Below are positions 53,557-62,808 of a stretch of DNA of 64,000 nucleotides, in pieces. Under the pieces are notes generated by a model, which saw only the letters and a list, made by a program, of their open reading frames with translations, was not told the origin of the DNA and searched no databases. How positions within the stretch are numbered: the stretch's first letter is position 1; each line of letters opens with the position of its first letter. The DNA lies in contig NZ_CP010945.1 in NCBI RefSeq assembly GCF_000293885.2, positions 2,562,001 through 2,626,000 on the forward strand, written 5' to 3'. Both the position numbers and the translations under genes were made by a program. Source of the DNA: Pseudomonas fluorescens NCIMB 11764 (lineage in GTDB: Bacteria; Pseudomonadota; Gammaproteobacteria; Pseudomonadales; Pseudomonadaceae).

Positions 53557-54702
53557 GTGCAGATTCAGGGTCATTACGAACTCAGGTTCGAAGCGGTGCG
53601 TGAGGCGTTCGCCGCGTTGTTCGACGATCCCCAGGAACGTGGCGCAGCGCTGTGCATCCAGGTCGGTGGCGATACCGTTGTCGATCTCTGGTCCGGCACC
53701 GCCGACAAGGATGGCCATGAGGCCTGGCACAGCGACACCATCGCCAACCTGTTCTCCTGCACCAAGACCTTCACCGCCGTCACAGCCCTGCAACTGGTGG
53801 CCGAAGGCAAGCTGCAACTGGACGCCCCGGTTGCCCGCTACTGGCCCGAATTCGCCGCCGCCGGCAAGGAATCCGTCACCCTGCGTCAATTGCTCTGCCA
53901 TCAGGCCGGTCTGCCGGCGCTGCGTGAATTGCTGGCCCCCGAGGCGCTTTACGACTGGCAGGCCATGGTCGATGCCCTGGCGGCCGAATCGCCGTGGTGG
54001 ACGCCGGGCACCGCGCACGGTTATGCCGCGATCACCTATGGCTGGCTGGTCGGCGAGTTGCTGCGGCGGGCTGACGGTCGTGGGCCTGGCGAGTCGATTG
54101 TTGCCCGCGTCGCCAAACCGCTGGGGCTGGATTTCCATGTCGGTCTGGCGGATGAAGAATTCCAGCGCGTGGCGCACATCGCCCGCGGCAAGGGCAACGT
54201 CGGTGATGCCGCGGCCCAGCGCTTGCTGCAAGTGACGATGCGCGAACCGACGGCCATGACCACGCGGGCCTTCACCAACCCACCGTCGGTCCTGACCAGC
54301 ACCAACAAACCCGAGTGGCGGCGCATGCAGCAACCGGCGGCCAATGGCCACGGCAATGCCCGCAGCCTGGCCGGGTTCTACGCCGGCCTGCTCGACGGCA
54401 GCCTGCTGGAAAGCGAAATGCTCGACGAGCTGACCCGCGAACACAGCCTCGGCGAAGACAAGACTTTACTGACCCGGACCCGTTTCGGCCTGGGTTGCAT
54501 GCTCGATCAACCGGACGTCCCCAACGCCACTTACGGCCTCGGCCCACGTGCGTTCGGCCATCCGGGGGCGGGCGGTTCCATCGGTTTTGCTGACCCGGAG
54601 CACGATGTTGCCTTCGGTTTTGTGACAAATACACTGGGGCCTTACGTCTTGATGGATCCGCGCGCGCAAAACCTTGCGCGGGTACTGGCCACTTGTCTGT
54701 AA
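53557..54702 (+). CDS. Serine hydrolase, beta-lactamase/EstB family
   Basis: 381 aa from GTG 53557, with GAGGGAG before it. Class C beta-lactamase-like fold: nucleophile motif SCTK (SxxK), YGWLVGELL with the YxN-like Tyr, and HPGAGGSIGFAD as the third motif. No signal peptide, so probably a cytoplasmic esterase (EstB-type) acting on short-chain esters. Substrate unknown. Confidence 0.88.
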   Translation: MQIQGHYELRFEAVREAFAALFDDPQERGAALCIQVGGDTVVDLWSGTADKDGHEAWHSDTIANLFSCTKTFTAVTALQLVAEGKLQLDAPVARYWPEFAAAGKESVTLRQLLCHQAGLPALRELLAPEALYDWQAMVDALAAESPWWTPGTAHGYAAITYGWLVGELLRRADGRGPGESIVARVAKPLGLDFHVGLADEEFQRVAHIARGKGNVGDAAAQRLLQVTMREPTAMTTRAFTNPPSVLTSTNKPEWRRMQQPAANGHGNARSLAGFYAGLLDGSLLESEMLDELTREHSLGEDKTLLTRTRFGLGCMLDQPDVPNATYGLGPRAFGHPGAGGSIGFADPEHDVAFGFVTNTLGPYVLMDPRAQNLARVLATCL

Positions 54703-54816
54703 AACGCGCTCACGGGTTCCAGGGCCGGAACCTGAAGGCCTTTATGTTTTCCAAGCGTCTGTTTATCCGGGTCAAGCCGGCCTGATTTTTTATGACTTCA
54801 TTTTTGTGGATATCCA

Positions 54817-55908
54817 ATGTCATTCAATAAAACCACCCTCGCTTTGGCCCTGTGTGTCGCTGTTACCGGTTGTGCGCAGACTCCACAAAATGATTCGGAT
54901 GGCAGCAGCTGGTGGCCGTTCGGTTCCTCCGACAAAGTTGCGGCAAAAGAGCCGGCGCCGGCGCCAGCACCTGTGAAACCAGTCGCTGCGGCTCCGGTGG
55001 CCAAGGCTGAAAGCTCCAGTCCCTGGTACTGGCCGTTTGGCTCTGAGGAAGTTCTGGACAAGAAGCCAGAGGTGAAACCTGAAGCCAAACCGGTCGAAGT
55101 GGCCAAGGCTGAGGCGCAAGCAGGTGGCAAATGGTGGTGGCCGTTCGGCGGCAAGGATCAGAGCACCGCTAAAGCTGTACCGATGCCGGATCCGAAAGTC
55201 ACCCAGGCCTGGCTCGACGACTACGAACCGCGCCTGCGCGAGGCGATCAAGGACAGCAACCTGCAACTCGAGCGCCGTGAAAACGTGCTGGTGGTGACCG
55301 CGCCGGTAGAAGGCTCGTTCAACCCCGACCGCCCGGCCATGTTGCTGCCGGTCACCTTGGGGCCGTTCACTCGCGTGGCGAAAATCCTCGAAGTCGATCC
55401 GAAGACTGCCGTGCTGGTACTCGGTCACAGCGATACCTCGGGCGCCGCACCGGCCAACGTAAAACTGAGTCAGGAGCGGGCACAAGCGGTGGCGGCAATC
55501 TTCCGTCTCAGCGGCTTGCAGCGTGATCGTCTGATGTTGCGCGGCATGGGCGGCGAAGCCCCGCGTGCAGCGAACGACAGCACTGAAGGCCGTGCCTTGA
55601 ACCGTCGCGTTGAACTGTTGGTGACCCCGCAAAACACCATGGTCGCGCTGCTGAGCAAATACAACATGCCAGCCCCGGCGCCGGTCAAACTGGTCGCAGC
55701 CCAGGACGTGAAGCCAGTGGTCAAGCCGGTCACTCCCGCACCTGCCGCGAAGAAAGCCGCTGTGCCTGCCGCGAAAAAAGCGCCGGCCAAGAAAGCTGCC
55801 GCCAAGAAGGCTCCAGCCAAAACAGCGACGCCGGCTAAAAAGACCGCGCCGGCCAAAGCCGCAGCAACTGACAAGAAAGTCGCTGCCGCCGATGCTGTGA
55901 AAAAGTGA
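54817..55908 (+). CDS. OmpA-family lipoprotein with three WPFG repeats and histone-like tail
   Basis: 363 aa. Lipobox VTGC (Cys19). Residues 30-111 contain three aromatic blocks, SSWWPFG, SPWYWPFG and KWWWPFG, ending at 36, 75 and 111 and separated by Pro/Ala/Lys-rich linkers. The OmpA-like domain follows (about 170-285, with VLGHSDTSGAAPANVKLS and NRRVEL), shorter than the classical domain. The last 70 residues are a Lys/Ala/Pro-rich tail (KKAPAKKAAAKKAPAK) like AlgP or histone H1. The regular repeats suggest a binding or assembly module. The tail could bind DNA or acidic polymers, but it would be periplasmic or at the surface. Confidence 0.85.
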   Translation: MSFNKTTLALALCVAVTGCAQTPQNDSDGSSWWPFGSSDKVAAKEPAPAPAPVKPVAAAPVAKAESSSPWYWPFGSEEVLDKKPEVKPEAKPVEVAKAEAQAGGKWWWPFGGKDQSTAKAVPMPDPKVTQAWLDDYEPRLREAIKDSNLQLERRENVLVVTAPVEGSFNPDRPAMLLPVTLGPFTRVAKILEVDPKTAVLVLGHSDTSGAAPANVKLSQERAQAVAAIFRLSGLQRDRLMLRGMGGEAPRAANDSTEGRALNRRVELLVTPQNTMVALLSKYNMPAPAPVKLVAAQDVKPVVKPVTPAPAAKKAAVPAAKKAPAKKAAAKKAPAKTATPAKKTAPAKAAATDKKVAAADAVKK

Positions 55909-55932
55909 TTCGTTAACCAAAAGGAATGCGCC

Positions 55933-56580
55933 ATGACCCAGGGCCTGGCTGATATGCGTCGCGACTACACCCGAGATGGCCTGACCGAGGCACAAGCCCC
56001 GAGCGAGCCGTTCGCGCTGTTTCACCACTGGTTCGCCGACGCGGTGAAAACCGAGCAGGCGCCGGTGGAAGCCAACGCCATGACCCTGGCCACCGTCGAC
56101 CCGGACGGTCGGCCGCATTGCCGCATTCTGCTGCTCAAGGGCCTTGATGAACACGGCTTCACGTTCTTCACCAACTACGACAGCGCCAAGGGCCAGCACC
56201 TGGCCGCGAATCCGTTCGCAGCCATGACTTTTTTCTGGCCGGCCCTGGAGCGTCAGGTGCGCATCGAAGGTCGGGTGGTGAAAGTCACGCCTGAAGAGTC
56301 CGACGCCTATTTTCAGGTCCGGCCGTTGGGTAGCCGGCTTGGCGCCTGGGCTTCACCGCAAAGCCGCGTGATCGCCGATCGCGCCGAACTGGAAGCGCTG
56401 CTCAAGAACACCGAGCAACGTTTCAGCGATACACAGCCCCATTGCCCCGAGCACTGGGGCGGTTATCGCCTGCTGCCTGAGCGCATCGAATTCTGGCAGG
56501 GCCGTTCGAGCCGCCTGCACGATCGCCTCAACTACCGCCTACAGGGCGCCGACTGGATTCTTGAACGTCTGGCACCCTGA
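55933..56580 (+). CDS. pdxH: Pyridoxamine 5'-phosphate oxidase PdxH
   Basis: 215 aa, begins [20 protein letters not shown]-dependent oxidation of PNP and PMP to pyridoxal 5'-phosphate, the last step of B6 synthesis. Seen: [24 protein letters not shown] (FMN site), [16 protein letters not shown], and the C-terminal [16 protein letters not shown]...RLHDR signature. Starts 24 bp after the WPFG lipoprotein gene, so the two may share a transcript. Confidence 0.95.
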   Translation: MTQGLADMRRDYTRDGLTEAQAPSEPFALFHHWFADAVKTEQAPVEANAMTLATVDPDGRPHCRILLLKGLDEHGFTFFTNYDSAKGQHLAANPFAAMTFFWPALERQVRIEGRVVKVTPEESDAYFQVRPLGSRLGAWASPQSRVIADRAELEALLKNTEQRFSDTQPHCPEHWGGYRLLPERIEFWQGRSSRLHDRLNYRLQGADWILERLAP

Positions 56581-56585
56581 GCAGT

Positions 56586-56822
56586 CTACCGACCGGGATA
56601 GCCTGCTGCCGCGGCCTCCAGCCACTGCGGCAGGTCCCGACGCTTGATTTTCTGCGCTTGAGCGTTCGCCAGTTGCTGGAGCATGAAGACTTTCTTATGC
56701 TCGTCGTCACCAGCCAAGGCTAACGCGAGGTCGCGGTCCATCCAGCGTTTGATCCGTACGTACAACCACCCATGGAAGTACAGACCGGCGACAGTGGTGA
56801 CGACAATGATGAAGTAATCCAT
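56586..56822 (-). CDS. Small membrane protein of unknown function, 78 aa
   Basis: Begins MDYFIIVVTTVAGLYFHGWLYV, one N-terminal membrane helix (about 3-20) followed by a charged helical part (RDLALALAGDDEHKKVFMLQQLANAQ). Convergent with pdxH, stops 5 bp apart. The length and anchor suggest an inner-membrane accessory protein; I do not recognise a family. Confidence 0.65.
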   Translation of the reverse strand: MDYFIIVVTTVAGLYFHGWLYVRIKRWMDRDLALALAGDDEHKKVFMLQQLANAQAQKIKRRDLPQWLEAAAAGYPGR

Positions 56823-56990
56823 GACAATTCCTGGTTCAGCGGCGCAGATACCATCATTTGCCGCTACTGTGTGCTGAGTTCGTGGAGGCGCCTGTACCTG
56901 GCCTGAATCAAACCAATTTTATCCGGGCGACGTCGTGACAGGCGTCAAGCAGCGGAGTTTAATGGCTACCTGTCCTTTGGAGTTGATGCT

Positions 56991-57455
56991 ATGCGTAAGT
57001 CTGTTCTGCTGGTTGCTTCCTTTTCCACCATGGCGATGTTGCTCACTGGTTGCCAATCGAGCCTGACCGGTGACTCCTATTCCCGTGACGAAGCGCGTCG
57101 TGTGCAGACCGTTCGCATGGGCACCATCGAATCCTTGCGTCCGGTGAAAATCGAAGGCACCAAGACCCCGATCGGCGGCCTGGCCGGTGCGGCGGTTGGT
57201 GGTGTCGGCGGCAGCGCCATTGGCGGCGGTCGCGGCAGTATCGTTGCAGCGGTCATCGGCGCCGTTGCCGGCGGCTTGATCGGCTCGGCCACTGAAGAAG
57301 GCCTGACCCGCGCCCAGGGCGTGGAAATCACCGTTCGCGAAGACGACGGCAGCATGCGCGCCTATGTTCAGCAGGTTCAGGAGAATGAAGTGTTCCGTGT
57401 GGGTGAGCGGGTACGGATTGCTACTGTTGATGGGACTAGCCGCGTTTCGCACTAA
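56991..57455 (+). CDS. Outer-membrane lipoprotein, SlyB/Pcp-type glycine zipper
   Basis: 154 aa; lipobox LTGC (Cys21) after MRKSVLLVASFSTMAMLLTGC (in part). A double glycine zipper (IGGLAGAAVGGVGGSAIGGG then SIVAAVIGAVAGGLIGSA, about residues 60-105) is followed by a short beta-rich C-terminal domain (EITVREDDGSMRAYVQQV). Members stabilise the outer membrane during divalent-cation limitation. Ends at a good terminator. Confidence 0.88.
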   Translation: MRKSVLLVASFSTMAMLLTGCQSSLTGDSYSRDEARRVQTVRMGTIESLRPVKIEGTKTPIGGLAGAAVGGVGGSAIGGGRGSIVAAVIGAVAGGLIGSATEEGLTRAQGVEITVREDDGSMRAYVQQVQENEVFRVGERVRIATVDGTSRVSH

Positions 57456-57472
57456 GCGGAGTGGTTACAAAG

Positions 57473-57506
57473 AAAACCCCGATCAGGTGACTGGTCGGGG
57501 TTTTTA
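57473..57506 (+). terminator. Rho-independent terminator after the glycine-zipper lipoprotein gene
   Basis: AAAACCCCGATCAG-GTGA-CTGGTCGGGGTTTTT; a GC-rich stem with one G-T pair and a T tail, 17 bp past the stop. Confidence 0.9.
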
Positions 57507-57772
57507 TTTGGTTTTTCATGGCATCCCGGAGCAATACAGAAACGCCGATTTTGATTGGGGGCATATCCGTTTCTGCGGTTGCGGCTGCTGGCGGTTCCGC
57601 TTTTACAGCGGGTCACTTGGAGACGCGCCGATGGAGGCACTCACAAGTTGACGGACAGGCTCAGGGCGTGAGGGGGGCGACTACCGCCACAGCCCACCGA
57701 GGCGGCCTACCGGCCTGGCTGATCGTGGCGGTAGGACGCGTCTCGAATGACGCCAGGAGTCGTCTCTGTCGA
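57507..57772. other. Intergenic stretch with a dispersed-repeat remnant; no gene supported
   Basis: 266 bp between the terminator and nhaA. The part 57556-57620 (GGGGGCATATCCGTTTCTGC ... GCGGTTCCGCTTTTACAGCG ... GGTCACTTGG) looks like the conserved core of a repeat I have seen in many pseudomonad genomes. The rest has a dyad ACTACCGCCAC/GTGGCGGTAG (57679-57740). No coding frame is supported. Confidence 0.5.
57556..57620. repeat. Remnant of a pseudomonad dispersed repeat (GGGGGCATATCCGT type)
   Basis: Contains GGGGGCATATCCGT, TTCTGCGG, GGTTCCGCTTTTACAGCGGG and GTCACTT in the order I recall from a repeat found across Pseudomonas genomes. The copy here lacks the usual following part (AACGCCCAAAAGTAACC). 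Identification is from memory, without database support. Confidence 0.45.
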
Positions 57773-58960
57773 TCAGGCTGGCAGCGCGGCGTTCTTGCGA
57801 CTCGACGCCGCCGTCACCGCGTAACCGATCAGTGCCGCCAGTATCGAACCGGTCAAGATCCCCATTCGGTCCATGCCGGCGTAGTCACTGACGCCCGGTT
57901 CAAACGCCAGAGAGCCGACAAAAAGACTCATGGTGAAGCCGATCCCGCAGAGGATCGCCACCCCCAGCACCTGACCCCAGTTGGCGCCTTGGGGCAGGGC
58001 GGCGATGCCGATTTTCACTGCCAGCCAGGTCAGGCCGAACACGCCGAGGGTCTTGCCCAGCAGCAGGCCGACCGCAATGCCCATCGGCACGTGGTGGGTG
58101 AAGCTTTCGACGGTCACGCCGCTCAGGGACAGGCCGGCGTTGGCGAAGGCGAACAGCGGGAGGATGCCGTAGGCCACCCATGGGTGCAGGGCATGTTCCA
58201 GGGTCAGCAGCGGTGAAGGTTCGGCGTTTTTCGTGCGCAGCGGGATGCAGAAGGCCAGGGTTACACCGGCCAGCGTTGCATGCACACCACTCTTGAGCAC
58301 GCACACCCACAGGATCAAACCGATGATCATGTACGGCCCGAGCTTGACCACGCCGAACCGGTTCATCGCGATCAGCGCCACGATGCAGGCCGCCGCGAGC
58401 GCGAGTGACAGGGTCGACAGGGTGCCGGAATAGAAGATCGCGATGACAATGATGGCGCCGAGGTCGTCGATGATCGCCAGGGTCATCAGGAACAGCTTCA
58501 GTGACACCGGCACCCGTTTGCCCAGCAGGGCGAGGACACCGAGGGCGAAGGCGATGTCGGTGGCCATCGGGATGGCCCAGCCACCCAGCGCTGCGGGATT
58601 GTCGCGGTTCAGGAACCAGTAGAGCAGCGCCGGCACGACCATGCCGCCGATCGCGGCCGCGCCTGGCAGCACGATCTGCGAAGGTTTCGACAGCTGACCA
58701 TCAAGGACTTCGCGTTTCACTTCCAGGCCGATCAGCAGGAAGAACAGTGCCATCAGCCCGTCGTTGATCCATAGCAACAATGGCTTGGCGATTTTAAGCG
58801 CGCCGATCTGGGCGACCACGGGGGTGTCCAGCAGACCGTTGTAGAGCCACGACAACGATGAGTTGTTAATGATCAGTGCCAAGGCTGCAGCGGCGATCAA
58901 CAACAGACCGCTGGCAGCTTCCAACTGAAAGAAACGCGTGAAAGTGCTACGCAGAGGCAA
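57773..58960 (-). CDS. nhaA: Na+/H+ antiporter NhaA
   Basis: 395 aa from TTG 58960 ([18 protein letters not shown]), which has GGAGAG 6 nt upstream; no in-frame ATG is available near the N-terminus and a farther TTG at 58984 lacks a Shine-Dalgarno. Twelve membrane segments with the ion-binding pair in [14 protein letters not shown] and [11 protein letters not shown]. Exchanges external H+ for internal Na+, for alkaline and salt tolerance. Confidence 0.93.
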   Translation of the reverse strand: MPLRSTFTRFFQLEAASGLLLIAAAALALIINNSSLSWLYNGLLDTPVVAQIGALKIAKPLLLWINDGLMALFFLLIGLEVKREVLDGQLSKPSQIVLPGAAAIGGMVVPALLYWFLNRDNPAALGGWAIPMATDIAFALGVLALLGKRVPVSLKLFLMTLAIIDDLGAIIVIAIFYSGTLSTLSLALAAACIVALIAMNRFGVVKLGPYMIIGLILWVCVLKSGVHATLAGVTLAFCIPLRTKNAEPSPLLTLEHALHPWVAYGILPLFAFANAGLSLSGVTVESFTHHVPMGIAVGLLLGKTLGVFGLTWLAVKIGIAALPQGANWGQVLGVAILCGIGFTMSLFVGSLAFEPGVSDYAGMDRMGILTGSILAALIGYAVTAASSRKNAALPA

Positions 58961-59198
58961 GGTCGCTCTCCATCGAATTATCAAAAAGGTGGCACACCCT
59001 AACCCGTACCGTTGGTTGTTAAAACAAAAGTTATATTCTTTTTTGTTATATGCCGTTGCAGCCGAAAGATCGACACGGACCTGAGCCTAGCAGTTGTCGG
59101 ACGTATTGAAGCTCAGCTGTATCTGTGCGGGATGTCGGATTTTTCCTAAGCTTCAGGGCTGAGCCTTGTGACAAGGCCGACTCAACGAGAAAACCACC

Positions 59199-60293
59199 AT
59201 GAGCGACAGTCGACAGTGGGCCCGCGAAGCCATCCGCATCATCGAAGCCGACTTCCAGCGCAGCGCCGACACCCACCTCATCCCGTTAGCCCTGCCGGGT
59301 TTGCCGGGCATCGAGTTGTATTTCAAGGATGAGTCGAGCCATCCCACCGGCAGCCTGAAGCATCGGCTGGCGCGTTCGTTATTCCTCTATGCGCTGTGTA
59401 ACGGCTGGCTCAAACCCGATGCGCCGGTGATCGAGGCGTCCAGCGGTTCGACGGCGATTTCCGAGGCGTACTTCGCCCGGTTGCTGGGCCTGCCGTTTAT
59501 TGCGGTCATGCCGGCGACCACCTCAAAAGAGAAGATCGCGCAGATCGCTTTCTACGGCGGCAAGAGTCATCTGGTGGACGACCCGACGCAGATCTACGCT
59601 GAGTCCGAGCGCCTGGCGCGCGAGCACGACGGGCACTTCATCGATCAGTTCACCTACGCCGAACGCGCCACCGACTGGCGGGCAAACAACAACATTGCCG
59701 AATCGATCTTCCATCAGATGCGCTTCGAGCAGTACCCCGAGCCGAGCTGGCTGATTTCCAGCCCCGGCACCGGCGGCACCACCGCGACCCTCGGCCGTTA
59801 CGTGCGCTATCGCCAGCATTGCACCCGCGTGCTATGCGCCGATGCCGAGCGTTCAGTGTTTTTCGATTACTACCTGACCGGCGATGCCAGCCTGCGCCTG
59901 GATCACGGTTCGCGGATAGAAGGCATCGGACGGCCACGGGTCGAGGCATCGTTCCTGCCGAAGGTGATCGATGCGATGGTCAAGGTACCGGACGATCTGT
60001 CACTGGCCGCCATGCATTACCTGGCGCAGCGCCTGGGGCGGCGTGTCGGCGGTTCGAGCGGGACCAACCTGATCGGCGCGTTGATGGCGGCCCAACAGAT
60101 GGTAGCGGCGGGGGAGTCGGGGTCGATCGTGGCGATTCTGTGCGACGGCGGCGAGCGATATGAGACCAGTTACTACGATCAGGATTGGCTCAAGGCCCAA
60201 GGGTATGAGCTGAGTGGATTGATGGATATCGTGGCGGCGAGTGTCGAGCGGGGCGAGCCGCTGCCGGACACCGTGTTGCGCGCCAATATCTAA
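59199..60293 (+). CDS. PLP-dependent cysteine synthase-family protein (Cds1-like)
   Basis: 364 aa, begins MSDSRQWAREAIRIIEADFQ. Fold type II PLP enzyme: PLP Lys54 in SHPTGSLKHR, substrate loop EASSGSTAIS, phosphate-binding SPGTGGTTATLG, and GGSSGTNLIGA. It differs from CysK in length and C-terminus and resembles the actinobacterial cysteine desulfhydrase Cds1 and related pseudomonad proteins. Candidate activities are cysteine desulfuration to H2S and pyruvate, or cysteine synthesis. Upstream TTATATTC/GTTATATG-like AT-rich elements (59024-59053) could bind a CysB-type regulator, not proven. Confidence 0.8.
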   Translation: MSDSRQWAREAIRIIEADFQRSADTHLIPLALPGLPGIELYFKDESSHPTGSLKHRLARSLFLYALCNGWLKPDAPVIEASSGSTAISEAYFARLLGLPFIAVMPATTSKEKIAQIAFYGGKSHLVDDPTQIYAESERLAREHDGHFIDQFTYAERATDWRANNNIAESIFHQMRFEQYPEPSWLISSPGTGGTTATLGRYVRYRQHCTRVLCADAERSVFFDYYLTGDASLRLDHGSRIEGIGRPRVEASFLPKVIDAMVKVPDDLSLAAMHYLAQRLGRRVGGSSGTNLIGALMAAQQMVAAGESGSIVAILCDGGERYETSYYDQDWLKAQGYELSGLMDIVAASVERGEPLPDTVLRANI

Positions 60294-60298
60294 AAAAG

Positions 60299-60376
60299 CA
60301 AAAGATCGAAACCTCCGGCAGCTCCTACATAGAAATGCATGCTCATGCAGGAGCTGCCGAAGGCTGCGATCTTTTG
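60299..60376. repeat. REPIN, family C
   Basis: CAAAAGATCGAAACCTCCGG at the left, CCGAAGGCTGCGATCTTTTG at the right; the left arm carries three mismatches. Lies between two convergent genes and may terminate both. Confidence 0.8.
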
Positions 60377-60386
60377 ATGTTAAGGC

Positions 60387-62000
60387 TTAAGCCTCCAGGC
60401 CAAGGATGTCGCGAGCCACTGCTTCGGCGATGCGGATCCCGTCCACACCTGCCGACAGAATCCCGCCCGCATAACCTGCACCTTCACCCGCCGGGAACAG
60501 GCCCTTCACGTTCAGACTCTGCATCGACTCGTTACGGGTAATGCGCAGCGGCGACGATGTACGCGTTTCGATTCCGGTCAACACCGCGTCATGCAGCGAG
60601 TAGCCACGAATCTGCTTCTCGAACGCCGGCAGGGCTTCGCGAATGGCTTCGATGGCGAAAGCCGGCAAGGCCAGCGCCAGATCACCCAGTGCAACACCTG
60701 GCTTGTAGGACGGTTCAACACTGCCCAGCTCGGTGGACGGTTTGCCCGCAATGAAATCGCCCACCAGTTGCGCCGGCGCTTCATAGTTGCTGCCACCCAG
60801 CACAAAGGCGTGGGATTCCAGGCGTTCCTGCAACTCGATACCGGCCAGCGGGCCGCCCGGATAATCGACTTCCGGAGTGATGCCGACGACGATCCCGGAG
60901 TTGGCGTTGCGTTCGTTACGCGAGTACTGGCTCATGCCGTTGGTCACGACGCGATTCGGCTCGGACGTCGCCGCGACCACGGTGCCGCCCGGGCACATGC
61001 AGAAGCTGTAGACCGAACGACCGTTCTTGGCGTGGTGCACCAGTTTGTAGTCGGCGGCCCCCAGCTTCGGGTGGCCGGCGTATTTGCCCAGGCGCGCGCG
61101 GTCGATCAGCGACTGCGGGTGTTCGATACGGAAACCCACCGAGAACGGCTTGGCTTCCATGAACACGCCACGACCGTGAAGCATGCGGAAGGTATCGCGG
61201 GCGCTGTGGCCGAGGGCCAGAATCACGTGTTTCGAATGGATCTGCTCGCCGCCGTTGAGCTCGACGCCCACCATTTGGCCGTCTTCGATCAACACGTCGG
61301 TGACGCGCTGCTGGAAGCGCACTTCGCCGCCCAGGGCGCGAATCTGCTCACGCATGTTTTCCACAACGCCGGTCAGACGGAACGTACCGATGTGCGGCTT
61401 GCTGACGTAGAGGATTTCTTCCGGCGCACCGGCTTTGACGAATTCATGCAGGACTTTGCGACCGATGAATTTCGGGTCCTTGATCTGGCTGTAAAGTTTA
61501 CCGTCGGAGAATGTCCCCGCGCCGCCTTCACCAAACTGTACGTTGGACTCGGGGTTGAGCACGCTTTTACGCCACAGGCCCCAAGTGTCCTTGGTGCGCT
61601 GGCGAACTTCGGTACCGCGTTCGAGGATGATCGGCTTGAAGCCCATCTGCGCCAGCAGCAGCCCGGCGAAAATCCCGCACGGACCGAAACCGACCACGAC
61701 CGGACGTTGCTCGAGATCGGCCGGCGCCTGGCCGACCACTTTGTAGCTGACATCCGGCGCCACGTTGACGTTTCGGTCATCGGCGAACTTGTGCAGCAAC
61801 GCCGCCTCATCTTTCGCAGTGAGGTCGATGGTGTAGATGAAGCACAGTTCGGAGGACTTTTTGCGCGCATCGTAGCTGCGCTTGAACAAGGTGTAATCGA
61901 GCAGGTCATCACTGGCGATGCCCAGGCGCTGCACGATGGCAGGGCGCAGGTCTTCATCGGGATGGTCGATCGGCAGCTTGAGTTCGGTGATTCGTAACAT
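60387..62000 (-). CDS. NAD(P)/FAD-dependent oxidoreductase (COG2509 type)
   Basis: 537 aa, begins MLRITELKLPIDHPDEDLRP. An N-terminal domain of about 95 residues precedes the FAD-binding Rossmann motif (VVGFGPCGIFAGLLLAQMG, about residues 102-120). GGAGTFSDGKLYSQ and a late GLFPAGEGAGYAGGILSAGVDG (in pieces) are typical of the family, once called uncharacterised FAD-dependent dehydrogenases. The substrate is unknown. Upstream 62001-62095 separates it from the lipoprotein gene. Confidence 0.85.
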   Translation of the reverse strand: MLRITELKLPIDHPDEDLRPAIVQRLGIASDDLLDYTLFKRSYDARKKSSELCFIYTIDLTAKDEAALLHKFADDRNVNVAPDVSYKVVGQAPADLEQRPVVVGFGPCGIFAGLLLAQMGFKPIILERGTEVRQRTKDTWGLWRKSVLNPESNVQFGEGGAGTFSDGKLYSQIKDPKFIGRKVLHEFVKAGAPEEILYVSKPHIGTFRLTGVVENMREQIRALGGEVRFQQRVTDVLIEDGQMVGVELNGGEQIHSKHVILALGHSARDTFRMLHGRGVFMEAKPFSVGFRIEHPQSLIDRARLGKYAGHPKLGAADYKLVHHAKNGRSVYSFCMCPGGTVVAATSEPNRVVTNGMSQYSRNERNANSGIVVGITPEVDYPGGPLAGIELQERLESHAFVLGGSNYEAPAQLVGDFIAGKPSTELGSVEPSYKPGVALGDLALALPAFAIEAIREALPAFEKQIRGYSLHDAVLTGIETRTSSPLRITRNESMQSLNVKGLFPAGEGAGYAGGILSAGVDGIRIAEAVARDILGLEA

Positions 62001-62095
62001 GACAGGATCCGGTTCGCGGGGCGCACAACTGCGCCAAGGCGTTTGAAGCCCGCGATTATAAGCCTCAAAGAATGAATCCCGTGAGGCCTAAACGA

Positions 62096-62749
62096 TCAGT
62101 CGTCGCGCGATCCGCCGAAATACCCGCAGCCACGTTGTACCTGGCCATCGATGCGCAATTCGGCGCTCATGTGCTGGACGCTGCCGGTGCTGCTGTCGAC
62201 GCACCGTTGCGGCGCGACCCACAGTTCGATGTGCTGGTTGTTGGCTTCAGTGCTGAGGTTGAAGCGTCCATCACCCAGTTGTTCTTCAACATAAGGGACG
62301 GCCAATGGCGGTTGGCCCGCACGGTCGATGACCATGCCTTTGCCGCTGACTTTTACGTTCCACTCCGGACCGTGGCCGGCGGCACGCAGGATCAGCAATT
62401 TGAAATTCGGATCGTCGCACGCTGTGCCCGAGCGTTCGACGCGGTACAACTGCGCAAGATCCAGGCGGCTGCCCTCGACCCGGCCACGCACGTCGGCGAA
62501 CAGTTTGCCCCGGTCATCGGCCAGGCTCGCGGCCTCCTGCAGGACGCTGGTGCCGCCGGTGTCGTTGACCACGAAACTGCGCTGCTCATTGCATGGCTGG
62601 AACAACAGCTTGCCGTCGGCTGCCGTCAGTTGACCCTGCATTCGGGTCTGGCCCACGTGGGAAGCACTTTCACGCGGGCCATCCAGCAACTGGCAGGCGG
62701 CGAACAGCGGAAGCAGGGCAACAAGGACTAAGGAACGGGCAACACGCAT
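62096..62749 (-). CDS. Lipoprotein of unknown function, 217 aa (COG3650-like)
   Basis: Starts at ATG 62749 (MRVARSLVLVALLPLFAAC, lipobox FAAC with Cys19), with GAGAG upstream. The mature part has two disulfide-capable regions (PCNEQ and CGYFGG) and two repeats of a beta-type domain (LFQPCNEQRSFVVND and IELWVAPQRCVDSSTG). Related to proteobacterial COG3650/MliC-like lipoproteins. Function unknown. Confidence 0.75.
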   Translation of the reverse strand: MRVARSLVLVALLPLFAACQLLDGPRESASHVGQTRMQGQLTAADGKLLFQPCNEQRSFVVNDTGGTSVLQEAASLADDRGKLFADVRGRVEGSRLDLAQLYRVERSGTACDDPNFKLLILRAAGHGPEWNVKVSGKGMVIDRAGQPPLAVPYVEEQLGDGRFNLSTEANNQHIELWVAPQRCVDSSTGSVQHMSAELRIDGQVQRGCGYFGGSRDD

Positions 62750-62808
62750 CTTTGGCTCTCCAGACAAGTGCCGCCACGTTACTCAGCCTGACCGTTCATC
62801 ACAAGGGC

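Noticed and set aside
57773..58984. nhaA start at TTG 58984
   Set aside because: GGAGAG lies 6 nt before TTG 58960, and the protein from there matches the usual NhaA N-terminus ([11 protein letters not shown]) as I recall it.
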